From the NCBI RefSeq assembly GCF_001984825.2, contig NZ_CP043318.1, positions 1,860,001-1,924,000 of the forward strand: 64,000 nt of DNA. Direction: 5' to 3'. Of the stretch, positions 39,478 to 48,130 are shown one piece after another. The notes below the pieces were generated by a model. That model had not been told where the DNA came from. It did no database searches and saw only the letters and a list, made by a program, of their open reading frames with translations. The position numbers and the translations under genes are program-made. Each line of letters starts with the position of its first letter. The first letter of the stretch is position 1. Source of the DNA: Enterobacter chengduensis. GTDB lineage: Bacteria > Pseudomonadota > Gammaproteobacteria > Enterobacterales > Enterobacteriaceae.

Positions 39478-40589
39478 GCCACCGAGCGTACTGCATCTTC
39501 GATATCCGCGCTCACCCGCACGTCCTGTTCGTCAAAGATCATGCAGTGACGGTCGTCAAACGCCACGTCTATCTTCTGCCAGGGCGCGAACATCACGTCG
39601 CCCGGCAGTAAGATCTTCACGTTGTCATGGCCGTAGCATTGTCCAAACAGGTACGTATTGTTCCCCAGACGCTCCACGACTTCACAGTTGAATTCCAGCG
39701 GCGTGCCGCGCCTGACGTCGGTGGACAAATGTTCCGGACGAATGCCCAGCGTCACCTGGCTTCCCGGCTGCAGCGGCGTGGTGGTTATAGCGAGCGTGAG
39801 CGACTTCTGCTGCGACAACCTGACGGTGAGCTTGCCCGGTTGCCAGGCTTCGACGGTCGCCGGCAGGAAGTTCATTTTCGGCGAGCCGATAAACCCGGCG
39901 ACAAACTTATTTGCCGGTTTGTAATAGAGATCCATCGGCGCGCCCATCTGCTCAACCTTGCCATAGTTCATGACCACAATTTTGTCGGCCAGCGTCATCG
40001 CTTCGATCTGGTCATGCGTGACATATACCATGGTGGTTTTCAGCTCCTGATGCAGGCGGGCGAGGTGCAGTCGCATCTCGACGCGCAGTTCAGCGTCCAG
40101 GTTAGAGAGGGGTTCATCGAACATAAAGACGCGCGGATTGCGCACGATGGCGCGCCCAATGGCCACGCGCTGGCGCTGCCCGCCGGAGAGTTGTTTCGGC
40201 TTACGGTCCAGCAGGTGGGAGAGCTGCAGCGTTTTTGCCACCATCTCCACCTGATGGCGGATCTGCTCTTTCGGCACTTTGTTCACCTTCAGACCGTAGC
40301 CCATGTTTTCGGCGACCGTCATGTGTGGATAGAGCGCGTAGGATTGAAAGACCATCGCCACGCCCCGGCGTGAAGGGGCGACGTCATTCATCACCTCATT
40401 ACCGATTAAGACTTCACCTTCGCTAATCTCCTCCAGCCCCGCAATCATGCGCAGCATGGTCGATTTCCCGCAGCCGGAAGGGCCGACAAAAACGGCAAAT
40501 TCACCGTCTTCAATTTCCAGATTCACGTTGTGTAAGGTGACGGTGTCGCCAAAGCGCTTGGTGACATTCCTCAATTGTATGTTCGACAT
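39474..40589 (-). CDS. MalK/UgpC/MsmX-type sugar ABC transporter ATPase (gan cluster)
   Basis: A 371-aa ATPase of the carbohydrate-uptake-1 group. Walker A GPSGCGKST, Q-loop FQSYALYPHMTV, signature LSGGQRQRVAIGRAI and Walker B VFMFDEPLSNLDA are followed by a C-terminal OB-fold regulatory domain (GIRPEHL region, about residues 240-365). It is divergent from the binding-protein and permease genes of the galactan cluster, so it most probably energises that importer, the role GanK or MsmX plays elsewhere. Ends in the shared TTAA with hpxK. Confidence 0.87.
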   Translation of the reverse strand: MSNIQLRNVTKRFGDTVTLHNVNLEIEDGEFAVFVGPSGCGKSTMLRMIAGLEEISEGEVLIGNEVMNDVAPSRRGVAMVFQSYALYPHMTVAENMGYGLKVNKVPKEQIRHQVEMVAKTLQLSHLLDRKPKQLSGGQRQRVAIGRAIVRNPRVFMFDEPLSNLDAELRVEMRLHLARLHQELKTTMVYVTHDQIEAMTLADKIVVMNYGKVEQMGAPMDLYYKPANKFVAGFIGSPKMNFLPATVEAWQPGKLTVRLSQQKSLTLAITTTPLQPGSQVTLGIRPEHLSTDVRRGTPLEFNCEVVERLGNNTYLFGQCYGHDNVKILLPGDVMFAPWQKIDVAFDDRHCMIFDEQDVRVSADIEDAVRSVA

Positions 40590-40910
40590 CAGTGTTCCCC
40601 GAGTAAATCGTCAGCTATGTTTTACGTATAACAATCTGGTTCAACACAGCTGGACGGTGCAATTTGTCTGGATTGACTATAACTTCCAGTATTCACGCGC
40701 CCTATACAGATATTCCATTAATGTTATGACGATCACACAACTTACAGTTTTTTGTAGAGTTATCATGATGTGAAGGGTAGCGTATATCCAACCAAAGGCA
40801 TTTGATGTCATACGTGCAGCATTCGTTTTAATGCGTAACAGGATGCGTCGGGTACGGCGTTAAATGCGATAACAACCATAAAATTGTTATACCTTCACAT
40901 GAGGTTGAAC
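40590..40910. promoter_or_regulatory. Divergent control region of the gan transport genes
   Basis: A 321-base AT-rich gap between the ATPase gene (leftward) and the binding-protein operon (rightward). It holds a CRP-like site, TGTTA-N6-TCACA (40722-40737), and an inverted repeat with arms ATAACAA and TTGTTAT spaced by 8 (40869-40890) near the operon start, a possible regulator site. Promoter hexamers could not be fixed with confidence. Confidence 0.5.
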
Positions 40911-42125
40911 ATGAAAAAGAACATTCTCGCTGCGCTTATCCTCTCTACGCTCGCGGTGCAGGTTCACGCCACCGCGCAGCTTAACGTATGGGAAGACATC
41001 AAGAAGTCGTCCGGCATTAAAGATGCGGTCGCCGATTTTGAAAAACAGTACGACGTGAAGGTTAACGTCCAGGAGACCCCTTACGCTCAGCAGCTGGAAA
41101 AGTTGCGTCTGGACGGTCCGGCAGGGATTGGCCCGGATGTGCTGGTTATCCCTAACGATCAGCTAGGCGGCGCCGTTGTGCAAGGGTTATTGACCCCCCT
41201 GAATCTGGAGGCCAGGCAGACCGAACAGTACACCCCGGCCTCCATCAATGCCTTCAAAATGGATAACGCCCTCTACGGCGTGCCGAAAGCGGTTGAGACG
41301 CTGGTGCTGATCTACAACAAAGACCTCATCGCTAAACCCCTCAACTCGCTGCAGGACTGGTATGACTTTTCTAAACAGCAGCGCGCAAAAAACCAGTACG
41401 GCCTGCTCGCCAAGTTCGATCAGATTTACTACAGCTGGGGCGCTATCTCCCCGATGGGCGGCTACATCTTTGGGCAAAACGACAAGGGCGGCTATAACGC
41501 CAGCGACGTCGGCCTGAACAAACCGGGCGCAGTAGAGGCCGTGACGTACCTGAAAAAATTCTACGCCGACGGGATCTTCCCGGCCGGGATAGTCGGCGAC
41601 AACGGCCTGAACGCCATCGACTCTTTATTTACCGAGAAAAAAGCGGCAGCCGTGATCAACGGGCCGTGGGCCTTCCAGCCGTATGAAGCGGCAGGCATCA
41701 ACTACGGCGTTGCGCCGCTGCCCACGCTGCCGGACGGCAAGCCAATGAGCTCCTTCCTCGGCGTGAAAGGCTACGTGGTCTCCACGTGGAGCAAAGACAA
41801 AGCGCTGGCGCAGAAATTCATCGAATTTATTAACCAGCCGCAGTACGTCAAAACCCGCTACGTCGCCACGCGCGAGATCCCGCCGCTGACGGCGATGATC
41901 GACGATCCGATTATCAAGAACGATGAAAAAGCGAGCGCCGTTGCGGTACAGGCCGCGCGCGCTTCCGCCATGCCGGGCATTCCGGAGATGGGCGAAGTGT
42001 GGGGGCCAGCCAACGCCGCGCTGGAGCTGAGCCTGACCGGCAAACAGGATCCGAAAGCCGCGCTGGACAGCGCAGAGAAGCAGGTCCAGATGCAAATCGA
42101 AGCCATGCAGGCCAGCAACCAGTAA
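40911..42125 (+). CDS. ganS: Galacto-oligosaccharide ABC transporter substrate-binding protein
   Basis: A 404-aa exported protein of the MalE-like (SBP_bac_1) family. The signal peptide ends near VQVHA|TA (residue 21), then comes QLNVWEDIKKSSGIKDAVADFEKQYDVKVNVQETPYAQQLEKL, the sugar-binding family start. It resembles the GanS/CycB proteins that bind galactan oligomers, consistent with the endo-galactanase and beta-galactosidase genes downstream. The ATG at 40911 follows a GAGG site. A strong hairpin with T-run lies behind it, which would give it higher expression than the permeases, the usual arrangement for binding proteins. Confidence 0.87.
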   Translation: MKKNILAALILSTLAVQVHATAQLNVWEDIKKSSGIKDAVADFEKQYDVKVNVQETPYAQQLEKLRLDGPAGIGPDVLVIPNDQLGGAVVQGLLTPLNLEARQTEQYTPASINAFKMDNALYGVPKAVETLVLIYNKDLIAKPLNSLQDWYDFSKQQRAKNQYGLLAKFDQIYYSWGAISPMGGYIFGQNDKGGYNASDVGLNKPGAVEAVTYLKKFYADGIFPAGIVGDNGLNAIDSLFTEKKAAAVINGPWAFQPYEAAGINYGVAPLPTLPDGKPMSSFLGVKGYVVSTWSKDKALAQKFIEFINQPQYVKTRYVATREIPPLTAMIDDPIIKNDEKASAVAVQAARASAMPGIPEMGEVWGPANAALELSLTGKQDPKAALDSAEKQVQMQIEAMQASNQ

Positions 42126-42141
42126 TTTTCTGACGTCACCG

Positions 42142-42167
42142 AACGGGAGGCTGCTCTCCCGTTTTTT
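42142..42167 (+). terminator. Attenuating terminator between binding-protein and permease genes
   Basis: An 8-bp stem AACGGGAG / CTCCCGTT with 6-base loop is followed by a T-run, 17 bases after the binding-protein stop and just before the ganP ribosome site. It should set the excess of binding protein over permease. Confidence 0.75.
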
Positions 42168-42181
42168 GAAAGGAGTTGTCT

Positions 42182-43486
42182 GTGAGTATCATCCCGGAAC
42201 ATATTGCCAAACCGCGCGTGGCCGGGCGTCATGCCTGGACTGGGCTGCTGCTGGCGGTCATCCCTGGCTTCGGTCAGTTCTACCATCGCCAGTGGCTGAA
42301 GGGGATCATCTTCCTGGTGCTGCTGGCAAGTTTTATCGGCGTATTCGCTGATTTTTTACGCGAAGGGCTGTGGGGGCTGGTGACGCTTGGCGAGGAGGTG
42401 CCGCGTGACAATTCCATCTTCCTGCTGGCTGAGGGGATCATCAGCGTGTTGATTGGCGCGTTTGGCGTGGCGGTGTACGCCCTGTCGATGCGGGATGCGT
42501 GGGCAAATGGCCGTCGACGTGACGAAGGCTTACGGCTTAATAGCGTGCGCAAGCAGTACCAGATGCTGCTCAGCGACGGCTTCCCGTATCTGATGATCGC
42601 GCCGGGTTTTATCCTGCTGGTGTTTGTCGTGGTATTCCCCATTCTGTTCGGCTTTGCCATCGCCTTTACCAACTACAACCTTTACCACACGCCGCCGGCT
42701 AAGCTGGTGGACTGGGTTGGCTTTAAGAACTTTATCAATATTTTCACGCTCTCCATCTGGCGCTCGACCTTCTTCGACGTGCTCCAGTGGACGGTGGTCT
42801 GGACCCTGCTCGCCACCACGCTGCAATGCTCGGTAGGCGTGCTGCTGGCCATCCTGGTTAACCAGAAAGATCTGCGCTTTAAGCCGCTGATCCGCACCAT
42901 CTTTATCCTGCCGTGGGCGGTGCCGGGTTTTGTCACCATTCTGGTATTTGCCGGGATGTTCAACGACTCCTTCGGGGTGATTAACAACGCGATTCTGGCC
43001 TTCTTCGGCATTGCGCCTAAAGCCTGGATGACCGACCCGTTCTGGACCAAAACGGCGCTGATTATGATGCAGACCTGGCTCGGCTTCCCGTTTGTGTTCG
43101 CCATGACCACCGGCGTGTTGCAGGCGATCCCTGACGATCTGTATGAAGCGGCCACCATGGACGGCGCCAGCAGCGCGACCAAGCTGCGCACCATTACGCT
43201 GCCGCTGGTGCTGTACTCGATTGCGCCGATTCTGATCACCCAGTACACCTTCAACTTCAATAACTTCAACATTATCTATCTGTTTAACAACGGCGGTCCG
43301 GCGGTGGTCGGGTCAAATGCGGGCGGGACCGACATTCTGGTGTCGTGGATCTACAAGCTGACGATGTCCTCTTCGCAGTACGCGATTGCGGCGACCATCA
43401 CCATCCTGCTGTCGATTTTCGTCGTCGGCCTGGCGCTGTGGCAGTTCCGCGCCACCAAATCTTTCAAAAATGACGACATGGCGTAA
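42182..43486 (+). CDS. ganP: GanP-like MalF-family sugar permease
   Basis: A 434-aa inner-membrane permease. An N-terminal block of about 110 residues with extra helices precedes the MalF-like core, and the EAA loop is VLQAIPDDLYEAATMDGASSATKLRTITLPL. I take the GTG at 42182 as start because AAGGAG lies 6 bases upstream; the TTG two codons earlier overlaps that spacing poorly. It forms the channel with the next gene product and imports galacto-oligosaccharides bound by the binding protein. Its long N-terminus is normal for MalF/GanP. Confidence 0.87.
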   Translation: MSIIPEHIAKPRVAGRHAWTGLLLAVIPGFGQFYHRQWLKGIIFLVLLASFIGVFADFLREGLWGLVTLGEEVPRDNSIFLLAEGIISVLIGAFGVAVYALSMRDAWANGRRRDEGLRLNSVRKQYQMLLSDGFPYLMIAPGFILLVFVVVFPILFGFAIAFTNYNLYHTPPAKLVDWVGFKNFINIFTLSIWRSTFFDVLQWTVVWTLLATTLQCSVGVLLAILVNQKDLRFKPLIRTIFILPWAVPGFVTILVFAGMFNDSFGVINNAILAFFGIAPKAWMTDPFWTKTALIMMQTWLGFPFVFAMTTGVLQAIPDDLYEAATMDGASSATKLRTITLPLVLYSIAPILITQYTFNFNNFNIIYLFNNGGPAVVGSNAGGTDILVSWIYKLTMSSSQYAIAATITILLSIFVVGLALWQFRATKSFKNDDMA

Positions 43487-43497
43487 GGGACGCAACA

Positions 43498-44349
43498 ATG
43501 GCTCAATCACCAAGTATTAAACGTGAGAAGTGGGTACGCCTCTCGCTCTCCTGGCTGGTTATCGTGCTGGTGTCGACAATCATCATTTACCCGCTGGTGT
43601 GGACGGTCGGGGCGTCATTCAACGCCGGTAACAGCCTGCTCAGCTCGTCGATTATTCCGGAGAACTTTTCGGTCCAGCACTATGCCGACCTGTTCAACGG
43701 CCAGGTGAACTACATGACCTGGTACTGGAACTCGATGAAAATCAGCTTTCTGACCATGGTGCTGACCCTCATCAGCGTGAGCTTTACGGCCTATGCCTTC
43801 TCGCGCTTCCGCTTTAAGGGGCGTCAGAACGGGCTGATGCTGTTTCTGCTGCTGCAGATGATTCCCCAGTTCTCGGCGCTGATTGCCATCTTCGTACTGT
43901 CGCAGCTGCTGGGCCTCATCAATAGCCATCTCGCGCTGGTGCTGATCTACGTGGGCGGCATGATCCCGATGAACACCTATCTGATGAAAGGCTATCTCGA
44001 TGCCATCCCGAAAGATCTGGATGAGTCCGCGCGCATGGACGGGGCCAGCAATTTCCGGATTTTCATCGAAATCATCATGCCGCTTTCGAAGCCGATTGTG
44101 GCGGTGGTGGCGCTCTTTTCCTTCACCGGGCCGCTGGGGGATTTCATTCTCTCCAGCACCATCTTGCGCACCCCGGACAAATTCACGTTACCCATTGGGC
44201 TTTATAACCTGGTGGCGCAAAAAATGGGTGCCAGCTACACCACCTACGCGGCAGGCGCGGTGTTGATTGCCGTACCGGTGGCGATCCTCTACCTGGCGTT
44301 ACAAAAATACTTCGTCTCCGGCCTGACCTCCGGGAGTACCAAAGGATAA
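43498..44349 (+). CDS. ganQ: GanQ-like MalG-family sugar permease
   Basis: A 283-aa permease with six helices. The EAA loop is GYLDAIPKDLDESARMDGASNFRIFIEIIMPLSKP and the C-terminus, FVSGLTSGSTKG, matches MalG-type tails that contact the ATPase. It starts 11 bases after the ganP stop and ends 2 bases before the endo-galactanase gene, so these belong to one transcript. Confidence 0.88.
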   Translation: MAQSPSIKREKWVRLSLSWLVIVLVSTIIIYPLVWTVGASFNAGNSLLSSSIIPENFSVQHYADLFNGQVNYMTWYWNSMKISFLTMVLTLISVSFTAYAFSRFRFKGRQNGLMLFLLLQMIPQFSALIAIFVLSQLLGLINSHLALVLIYVGGMIPMNTYLMKGYLDAIPKDLDESARMDGASNFRIFIEIIMPLSKPIVAVVALFSFTGPLGDFILSSTILRTPDKFTLPIGLYNLVAQKMGASYTTYAAGAVLIAVPVAILYLALQKYFVSGLTSGSTKG

Positions 44350-44351
44350 TC

Positions 44352-45554
44352 ATGAAAAGACTCAAACCCGCTTTGCTTGCCGTTTGCCTCTCATGTGGCC
44401 TTGCCGCAGGCGCTTTTGCTGCCGACGCGGTGAAAACGCGTCCTTTTAACGCTATGCCGGCGGATTTCATCAAGGGGGCGGATATTTCGACCCTGCTGGA
44501 AGCCGAACAGCACGGTGCGAAATTTTATAATCAGAACGGTCAGCAGCAGGATGCGATAGCGATCCTCAAAGCGAACGGCGTGAACTATGTGCGCCTGCGC
44601 CTGTGGGTTGACCCGCAGGATTCGGATGGCAATACCTACGGCGGCGGCAGTAACAGCCTGGAAAACACAATTACGCTGGCGAAGCGCGTGAAAGCGCAGG
44701 GCCTTAAGCTGCTGCTCGATTTCCACTACAGCGATTTCTGGACCGATCCGGGCAAACAGTACAAGCCAAAAGCCTGGGAAAAGATGGACTACCCGCAGCT
44801 CAAAACGGCGATCCACGACTACACCCGCGACGCGATTGCCCGCTTTAAGAAAGAGGGCGTCCTGCCGGACATGGTGCAGATCGGTAACGAAATCAACGGC
44901 GGCATGCTGTGGCCGGAAGGGAAAAGCTGGGGGCAGGGCGGCGGCGAATTTGACCGCCTGGCCGGTTTGCTCACTGCTGCCATTGGCGGGCTAAAGGAGA
45001 ACCTGACCGACGGTGAACAGGTGAAGATCATGCTGCATCTGGCGGAAGGGACCAAAAATGACACCTTCCGCTGGTGGTTTGATGAAATCACCAGGCGCAA
45101 CGTGCCGTTCGATATTATCGGCCTGTCGATGTACACCTACTGGAACGGCCCAATCAGCGCGCTGAAGGCCAATATGGACGACATCAGCAAACGCTATAAC
45201 AAAGACGTCATTGTGGTAGAAGCGGCCTACGGCTATACGCTGGAAAACTGCGATAACGCCGAGAACAGCTTCCAGGCGAAAGAAGAAAAAGACGGCGGCT
45301 ATCCGGGCACCGTTCAGGGCCAGTACGATTATATCCACGATTTAATGCAGTCCGTTATTGATGTTCCGGACCATCGCGGCAAGGGGATCTTTTACTGGGA
45401 GCCTACCTGGATCGCCGTGCCGGGTACCACGTGGGCGACCAAAACCGGCATGAAATATATCCATGACGACTGGAAAGAGGGAAATGCCCGCGAAAACCAG
45501 GCGTTATTTGATTGTCAGGGAAAAGTGCTGCCGTCAGTAACGGTATTTAAGTAA
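44352..45554 (+). CDS. ganB: GH53 endo-beta-1,4-galactanase, exported
   Basis: A 400-aa glycoside hydrolase family 53 enzyme with a signal peptide ending near GAFA|AD (residue 23). The TIM-barrel catalytic pair is the acid/base Glu180 (VQIGNEINGGMLWP) and nucleophile Glu290 (VIVVEAAYGYT). It cuts beta-1,4-galactan side chains of pectin (type I arabinogalactan) to oligosaccharides, which the porin and ABC system take in. It has a Sec-type signal without a lipobox, so it is periplasmic or secreted further. Symbol follows Bacillus naming; Dickeya uses the letters differently. Confidence 0.92.
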   Translation: MKRLKPALLAVCLSCGLAAGAFAADAVKTRPFNAMPADFIKGADISTLLEAEQHGAKFYNQNGQQQDAIAILKANGVNYVRLRLWVDPQDSDGNTYGGGSNSLENTITLAKRVKAQGLKLLLDFHYSDFWTDPGKQYKPKAWEKMDYPQLKTAIHDYTRDAIARFKKEGVLPDMVQIGNEINGGMLWPEGKSWGQGGGEFDRLAGLLTAAIGGLKENLTDGEQVKIMLHLAEGTKNDTFRWWFDEITRRNVPFDIIGLSMYTYWNGPISALKANMDDISKRYNKDVIVVEAAYGYTLENCDNAENSFQAKEEKDGGYPGTVQGQYDYIHDLMQSVIDVPDHRGKGIFYWEPTWIAVPGTTWATKTGMKYIHDDWKEGNARENQALFDCQGKVLPSVTVFK

Positions 45555-45581
45555 TTTATTTTCATTCAGGACCTTTTTAAT

Positions 45582-47639
45582 ATGAATAAATTTGCGCCTT
45601 TAAGCTCGAAGGTCGCGGCGTTATTGCATGGCGCCGACTATAACCCGGAGCAATGGGAGAATTACCCCGGTATTATTGAAAAAGACATCGCCATGATGCA
45701 GCAGGCGAAATGCAATGTGATGTCGGTGGGGATATTTAGCTGGGCGAAGCTCGAGCCGCGCGAGGGGGAATATGATTTTGCGTGGCTGGATAATATTATT
45801 GAGAAACTCTATGCGGCCGGTATTCATATTTTCCTGGCGACGCCAAGCGGCGCGCGTCCGGCCTGGATGTCGCAAAAATATCCTGAGGTGCTGCGCGTCG
45901 GGCGCAACCGCGTGCCCGCGCTGCACGGAGGTCGTCATAACCACTGCATGTCATCCCCGGTGTACCGGACTAAAACGCTACAAATAAACGCCCTGCTGGC
46001 TGAGCGATATTCACACCATCCGGCGGTGCTGGGCTGGCATATCTCCAATGAGTACGGCGGAGAATGCCACTGTGACCTGTGCCAGGCGCGCTTTCGCGAC
46101 TGGCTGAAGGCGCGCTACAACACCCTCGACGCGCTGAACCATGCATGGTGGAGCACCTTCTGGAGCCATACCTACACCGACTGGTCGCAGATTGCGTCTC
46201 CCGCGCCGCAGGGTGAAGTGTCGATTCATGGCCTGAACCTCGACTGGCGGCGTTTCAACACCGCGCAGGTGACGGATTTCTGCCGCCATGAGGTGGCCCC
46301 GCTGAAAGCCGCGAATGCACAACTGCCGGTGACCACCAACTTTATGGAGTATTTCTACGATTACGACTACTGGCAGCTTGCTGAAGCGATCGACTTCATC
46401 TCCTGGGACAGTTACCCGATGTGGCACAAGGAGAAAGACGAAACGGCGCTCGCCTGCTATACCGCCATGTATCACGACATGATGCGCAGCCTTAAGGGCG
46501 GCAAACCCTTTGTGCTGATGGAGTCCACGCCGAGCACGACTAACTGGCAGCCGACCAGCAAGCTGAAAAAGCCTGGGATGCACATTCTCTCTTCTATTCA
46601 GGCGGTAGCGCACGGGGCGGATTCAGTGCAGTACTTCCAGTGGCGTAAAAGCCGCGGGTCGGTGGAGAAATTCCACGGCGCGGTGATCGATCACGTGGGC
46701 CACCTTGATACCCGCGTCGGGCGGGAAGTGACGCGCCTCGGTGAAATGCTTGAACGTTTGCCGGATGTCGCGGGCTGTCGCACAGAAGCCCGGGTGGCGA
46801 TTATCTTCGACCAGCAAAACCGCTGGGCGCTGGACGATGCCGAAGGGCCGCGCAACAAGGGGATGGAGTACGAGAAAACCGTTAACGAGCACTATCGTCC
46901 GTTCTGGGAGCAGGGCATCGCGGTGGATATTATTGACGCCGATTGCGATCTCAGCCCGTACGCGTTGGTCATTGCGCCAATGCTCTACATGGTGCGCAAG
47001 GGCTTTACCGAACGAGCGGAGGCCTTTGTCGCTGCGGGCGGGCATCTGGTGACGACCTACTGGAGCGGGGTGGTGAATGAAACGGATCTTTGCCATCTGG
47101 GAGGATTCCCGGGACCGTTGCGCAAGCTGGTGGGGGTCTGGGCTGAGGAGATAGACTGCCTGGATGACGGCGAACGTAACCTGGTTCAGGGGCTGGCGGG
47201 TAATGCGTCGGGGCTACAGGGGCCGTATCAGGTCCGTCATCTGTGCGAGCTGATCCACGCTGAGTCCGCGCAGGTGCTGGCGACCTACCGGGATGATTTC
47301 TACGCCGGTCGCCCTGCGGTGACGGTCAATCGCTTTGGGAAAGGCAAGGCGTGGCACGTGGCGTCGCGCAACGATCTGCCGTTCCAGCGCGATTTCTTCG
47401 CCGCCATTATCAACGAGCTGGCGCTGCCGCGCGCGGTCGAAGGGGATTTTCCACCGGGCGTGGTCGCGACGGCGCGCACGGACGGCGAAACCACCTGGGT
47501 GTTTGTGCAGAACTTTACCGCCCAGCAGCAGTACATCACGCTGCCGCAGGGGTATACCGACTGCATGACAGACGCCGCCGCAGCGGGCGATACCGTGCTG
47601 CTGGCGTGGGACTGTCGGGTGCTCAGGCGTAAAGCGTAG
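45582..47639 (+). CDS. ganA: GH42 beta-galactosidase, cytoplasmic
   Basis: A 685-aa family 42 beta-galactosidase. The acid/base is Glu157 (WHISNEYGGECH) and the nucleophile Glu314 (VLMESTPSTTNW). Four zinc-site cysteines are in HCMSS (Cys122) and CHCDLC (Cys162, Cys164, Cys167), as in Thermus GH42. There is no signal peptide, so it acts on galacto-oligosaccharides imported by the ABC system and releases galactose. It starts 27 bases after the GH53 stop. Symbol follows Bacillus naming. Confidence 0.93.
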   Translation: MNKFAPLSSKVAALLHGADYNPEQWENYPGIIEKDIAMMQQAKCNVMSVGIFSWAKLEPREGEYDFAWLDNIIEKLYAAGIHIFLATPSGARPAWMSQKYPEVLRVGRNRVPALHGGRHNHCMSSPVYRTKTLQINALLAERYSHHPAVLGWHISNEYGGECHCDLCQARFRDWLKARYNTLDALNHAWWSTFWSHTYTDWSQIASPAPQGEVSIHGLNLDWRRFNTAQVTDFCRHEVAPLKAANAQLPVTTNFMEYFYDYDYWQLAEAIDFISWDSYPMWHKEKDETALACYTAMYHDMMRSLKGGKPFVLMESTPSTTNWQPTSKLKKPGMHILSSIQAVAHGADSVQYFQWRKSRGSVEKFHGAVIDHVGHLDTRVGREVTRLGEMLERLPDVAGCRTEARVAIIFDQQNRWALDDAEGPRNKGMEYEKTVNEHYRPFWEQGIAVDIIDADCDLSPYALVIAPMLYMVRKGFTERAEAFVAAGGHLVTTYWSGVVNETDLCHLGGFPGPLRKLVGVWAEEIDCLDDGERNLVQGLAGNASGLQGPYQVRHLCELIHAESAQVLATYRDDFYAGRPAVTVNRFGKGKAWHVASRNDLPFQRDFFAAIINELALPRAVEGDFPPGVVATARTDGETTWVFVQNFTAQQQYITLPQGYTDCMTDAAAAGDTVLLAWDCRVLRRKA

Positions 47640-47649
47640 TGCGGTTTTA

Positions 47650-47722
47650 TTGCCGGGTGGCGCTGCGCTTACCCGGCCTACCCAACCCGTAGGCGCTGCA
47701 AGCGAAGAGCCGCCGGGCAACA
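47650..47722. repeat. REP element pair between ganA and the EIIB gene
   Basis: TTGCCGGGTGGCGCTGCGC...ACCCGGCCTA (47650-47680) and a second partial REP (47685-47722, ending GCCGCCGGGCAACAAGG) lie in the 140-base gap, suggesting that the EIIB gene is separately expressed or post-transcriptionally uncoupled. Confidence 0.65.
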
Positions 47723-47783
47723 AGGCACAGAACGCCTGCTCCACGAGCAGGCATTTTTTTATCTGCATATCATGAGGCGTATT

Positions 47784-48026
47784 ATGGACAGTCAAATAAC
47801 CCAGCGTTTAATTCCCGCGTTTGGCGGTGATGATAATATCGAACACGTCGAAGCCTGTATTACCCGCCTGCGCGTAACGGTTAAAGATTTGAATAAGGTT
47901 GATTCACAGGCCTTACAGAATGAAGGGGCGCTGGGCGTAATTATTATCGGTCAGCAGGTGCACGCCATATTTGGCAGGCAGTCTGATACATTACGCCAGT
48001 TATTAGATAAACATTTTAATCATTAA
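47784..48026 (+). CDS. Stand-alone PTS glucose-family EIIB domain protein
   Basis: An 80-aa protein made of only an EIIB(Glc-family) domain. The phosphorylated cysteine is Cys25 in EACITRLRV, and the end is VHAIFGRQSDTLRQLLDKHF. There is no EIIC, so it cannot transport sugar alone. I start at the second ATG (47784), preceded by GAGG; an ATG four codons earlier is possible. It is the last rightward gene of the gan cluster. It could accept phosphate from EIIA-Glc and serve as a regulatory link to PTS status, or act with a permease elsewhere; neither is shown by the sequence. Confidence 0.75.
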   Translation: MDSQITQRLIPAFGGDDNIEHVEACITRLRVTVKDLNKVDSQALQNEGALGVIIIGQQVHAIFGRQSDTLRQLLDKHFNH

Positions 48027-48030
48027 ATAT

Positions 48031-48062
48031 AAAAAAGGGATAGCCAAAATAATGGCTATCCC
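48031..48062 (-). terminator. Intrinsic terminator of the LamB-type porin gene
   Basis: A 10-bp stem GGGATAGCCA / TGGCTATCCC with 6-base loop is flanked on its left by six A, which read as a U-run on the leftward porin transcript. It may also mark the end of the rightward EIIB message. Confidence 0.78.
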
Positions 48063-48130
48063 CGAGCAGAGAGTGAGGCTGCAAATAGCTGGAGATACAA
48101 TAACGATTAACGCATTTTAAAAATGAAGAC

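Noticed and set aside
40869..40890. A lac operator in front of the galactan binding-protein gene
   Set aside because: The arms (ATAACAA / TTGTTAT) are in the opposite orientation to lacO arms and lack the central CG of LacI-family sites; kept only as a generic inverted repeat.
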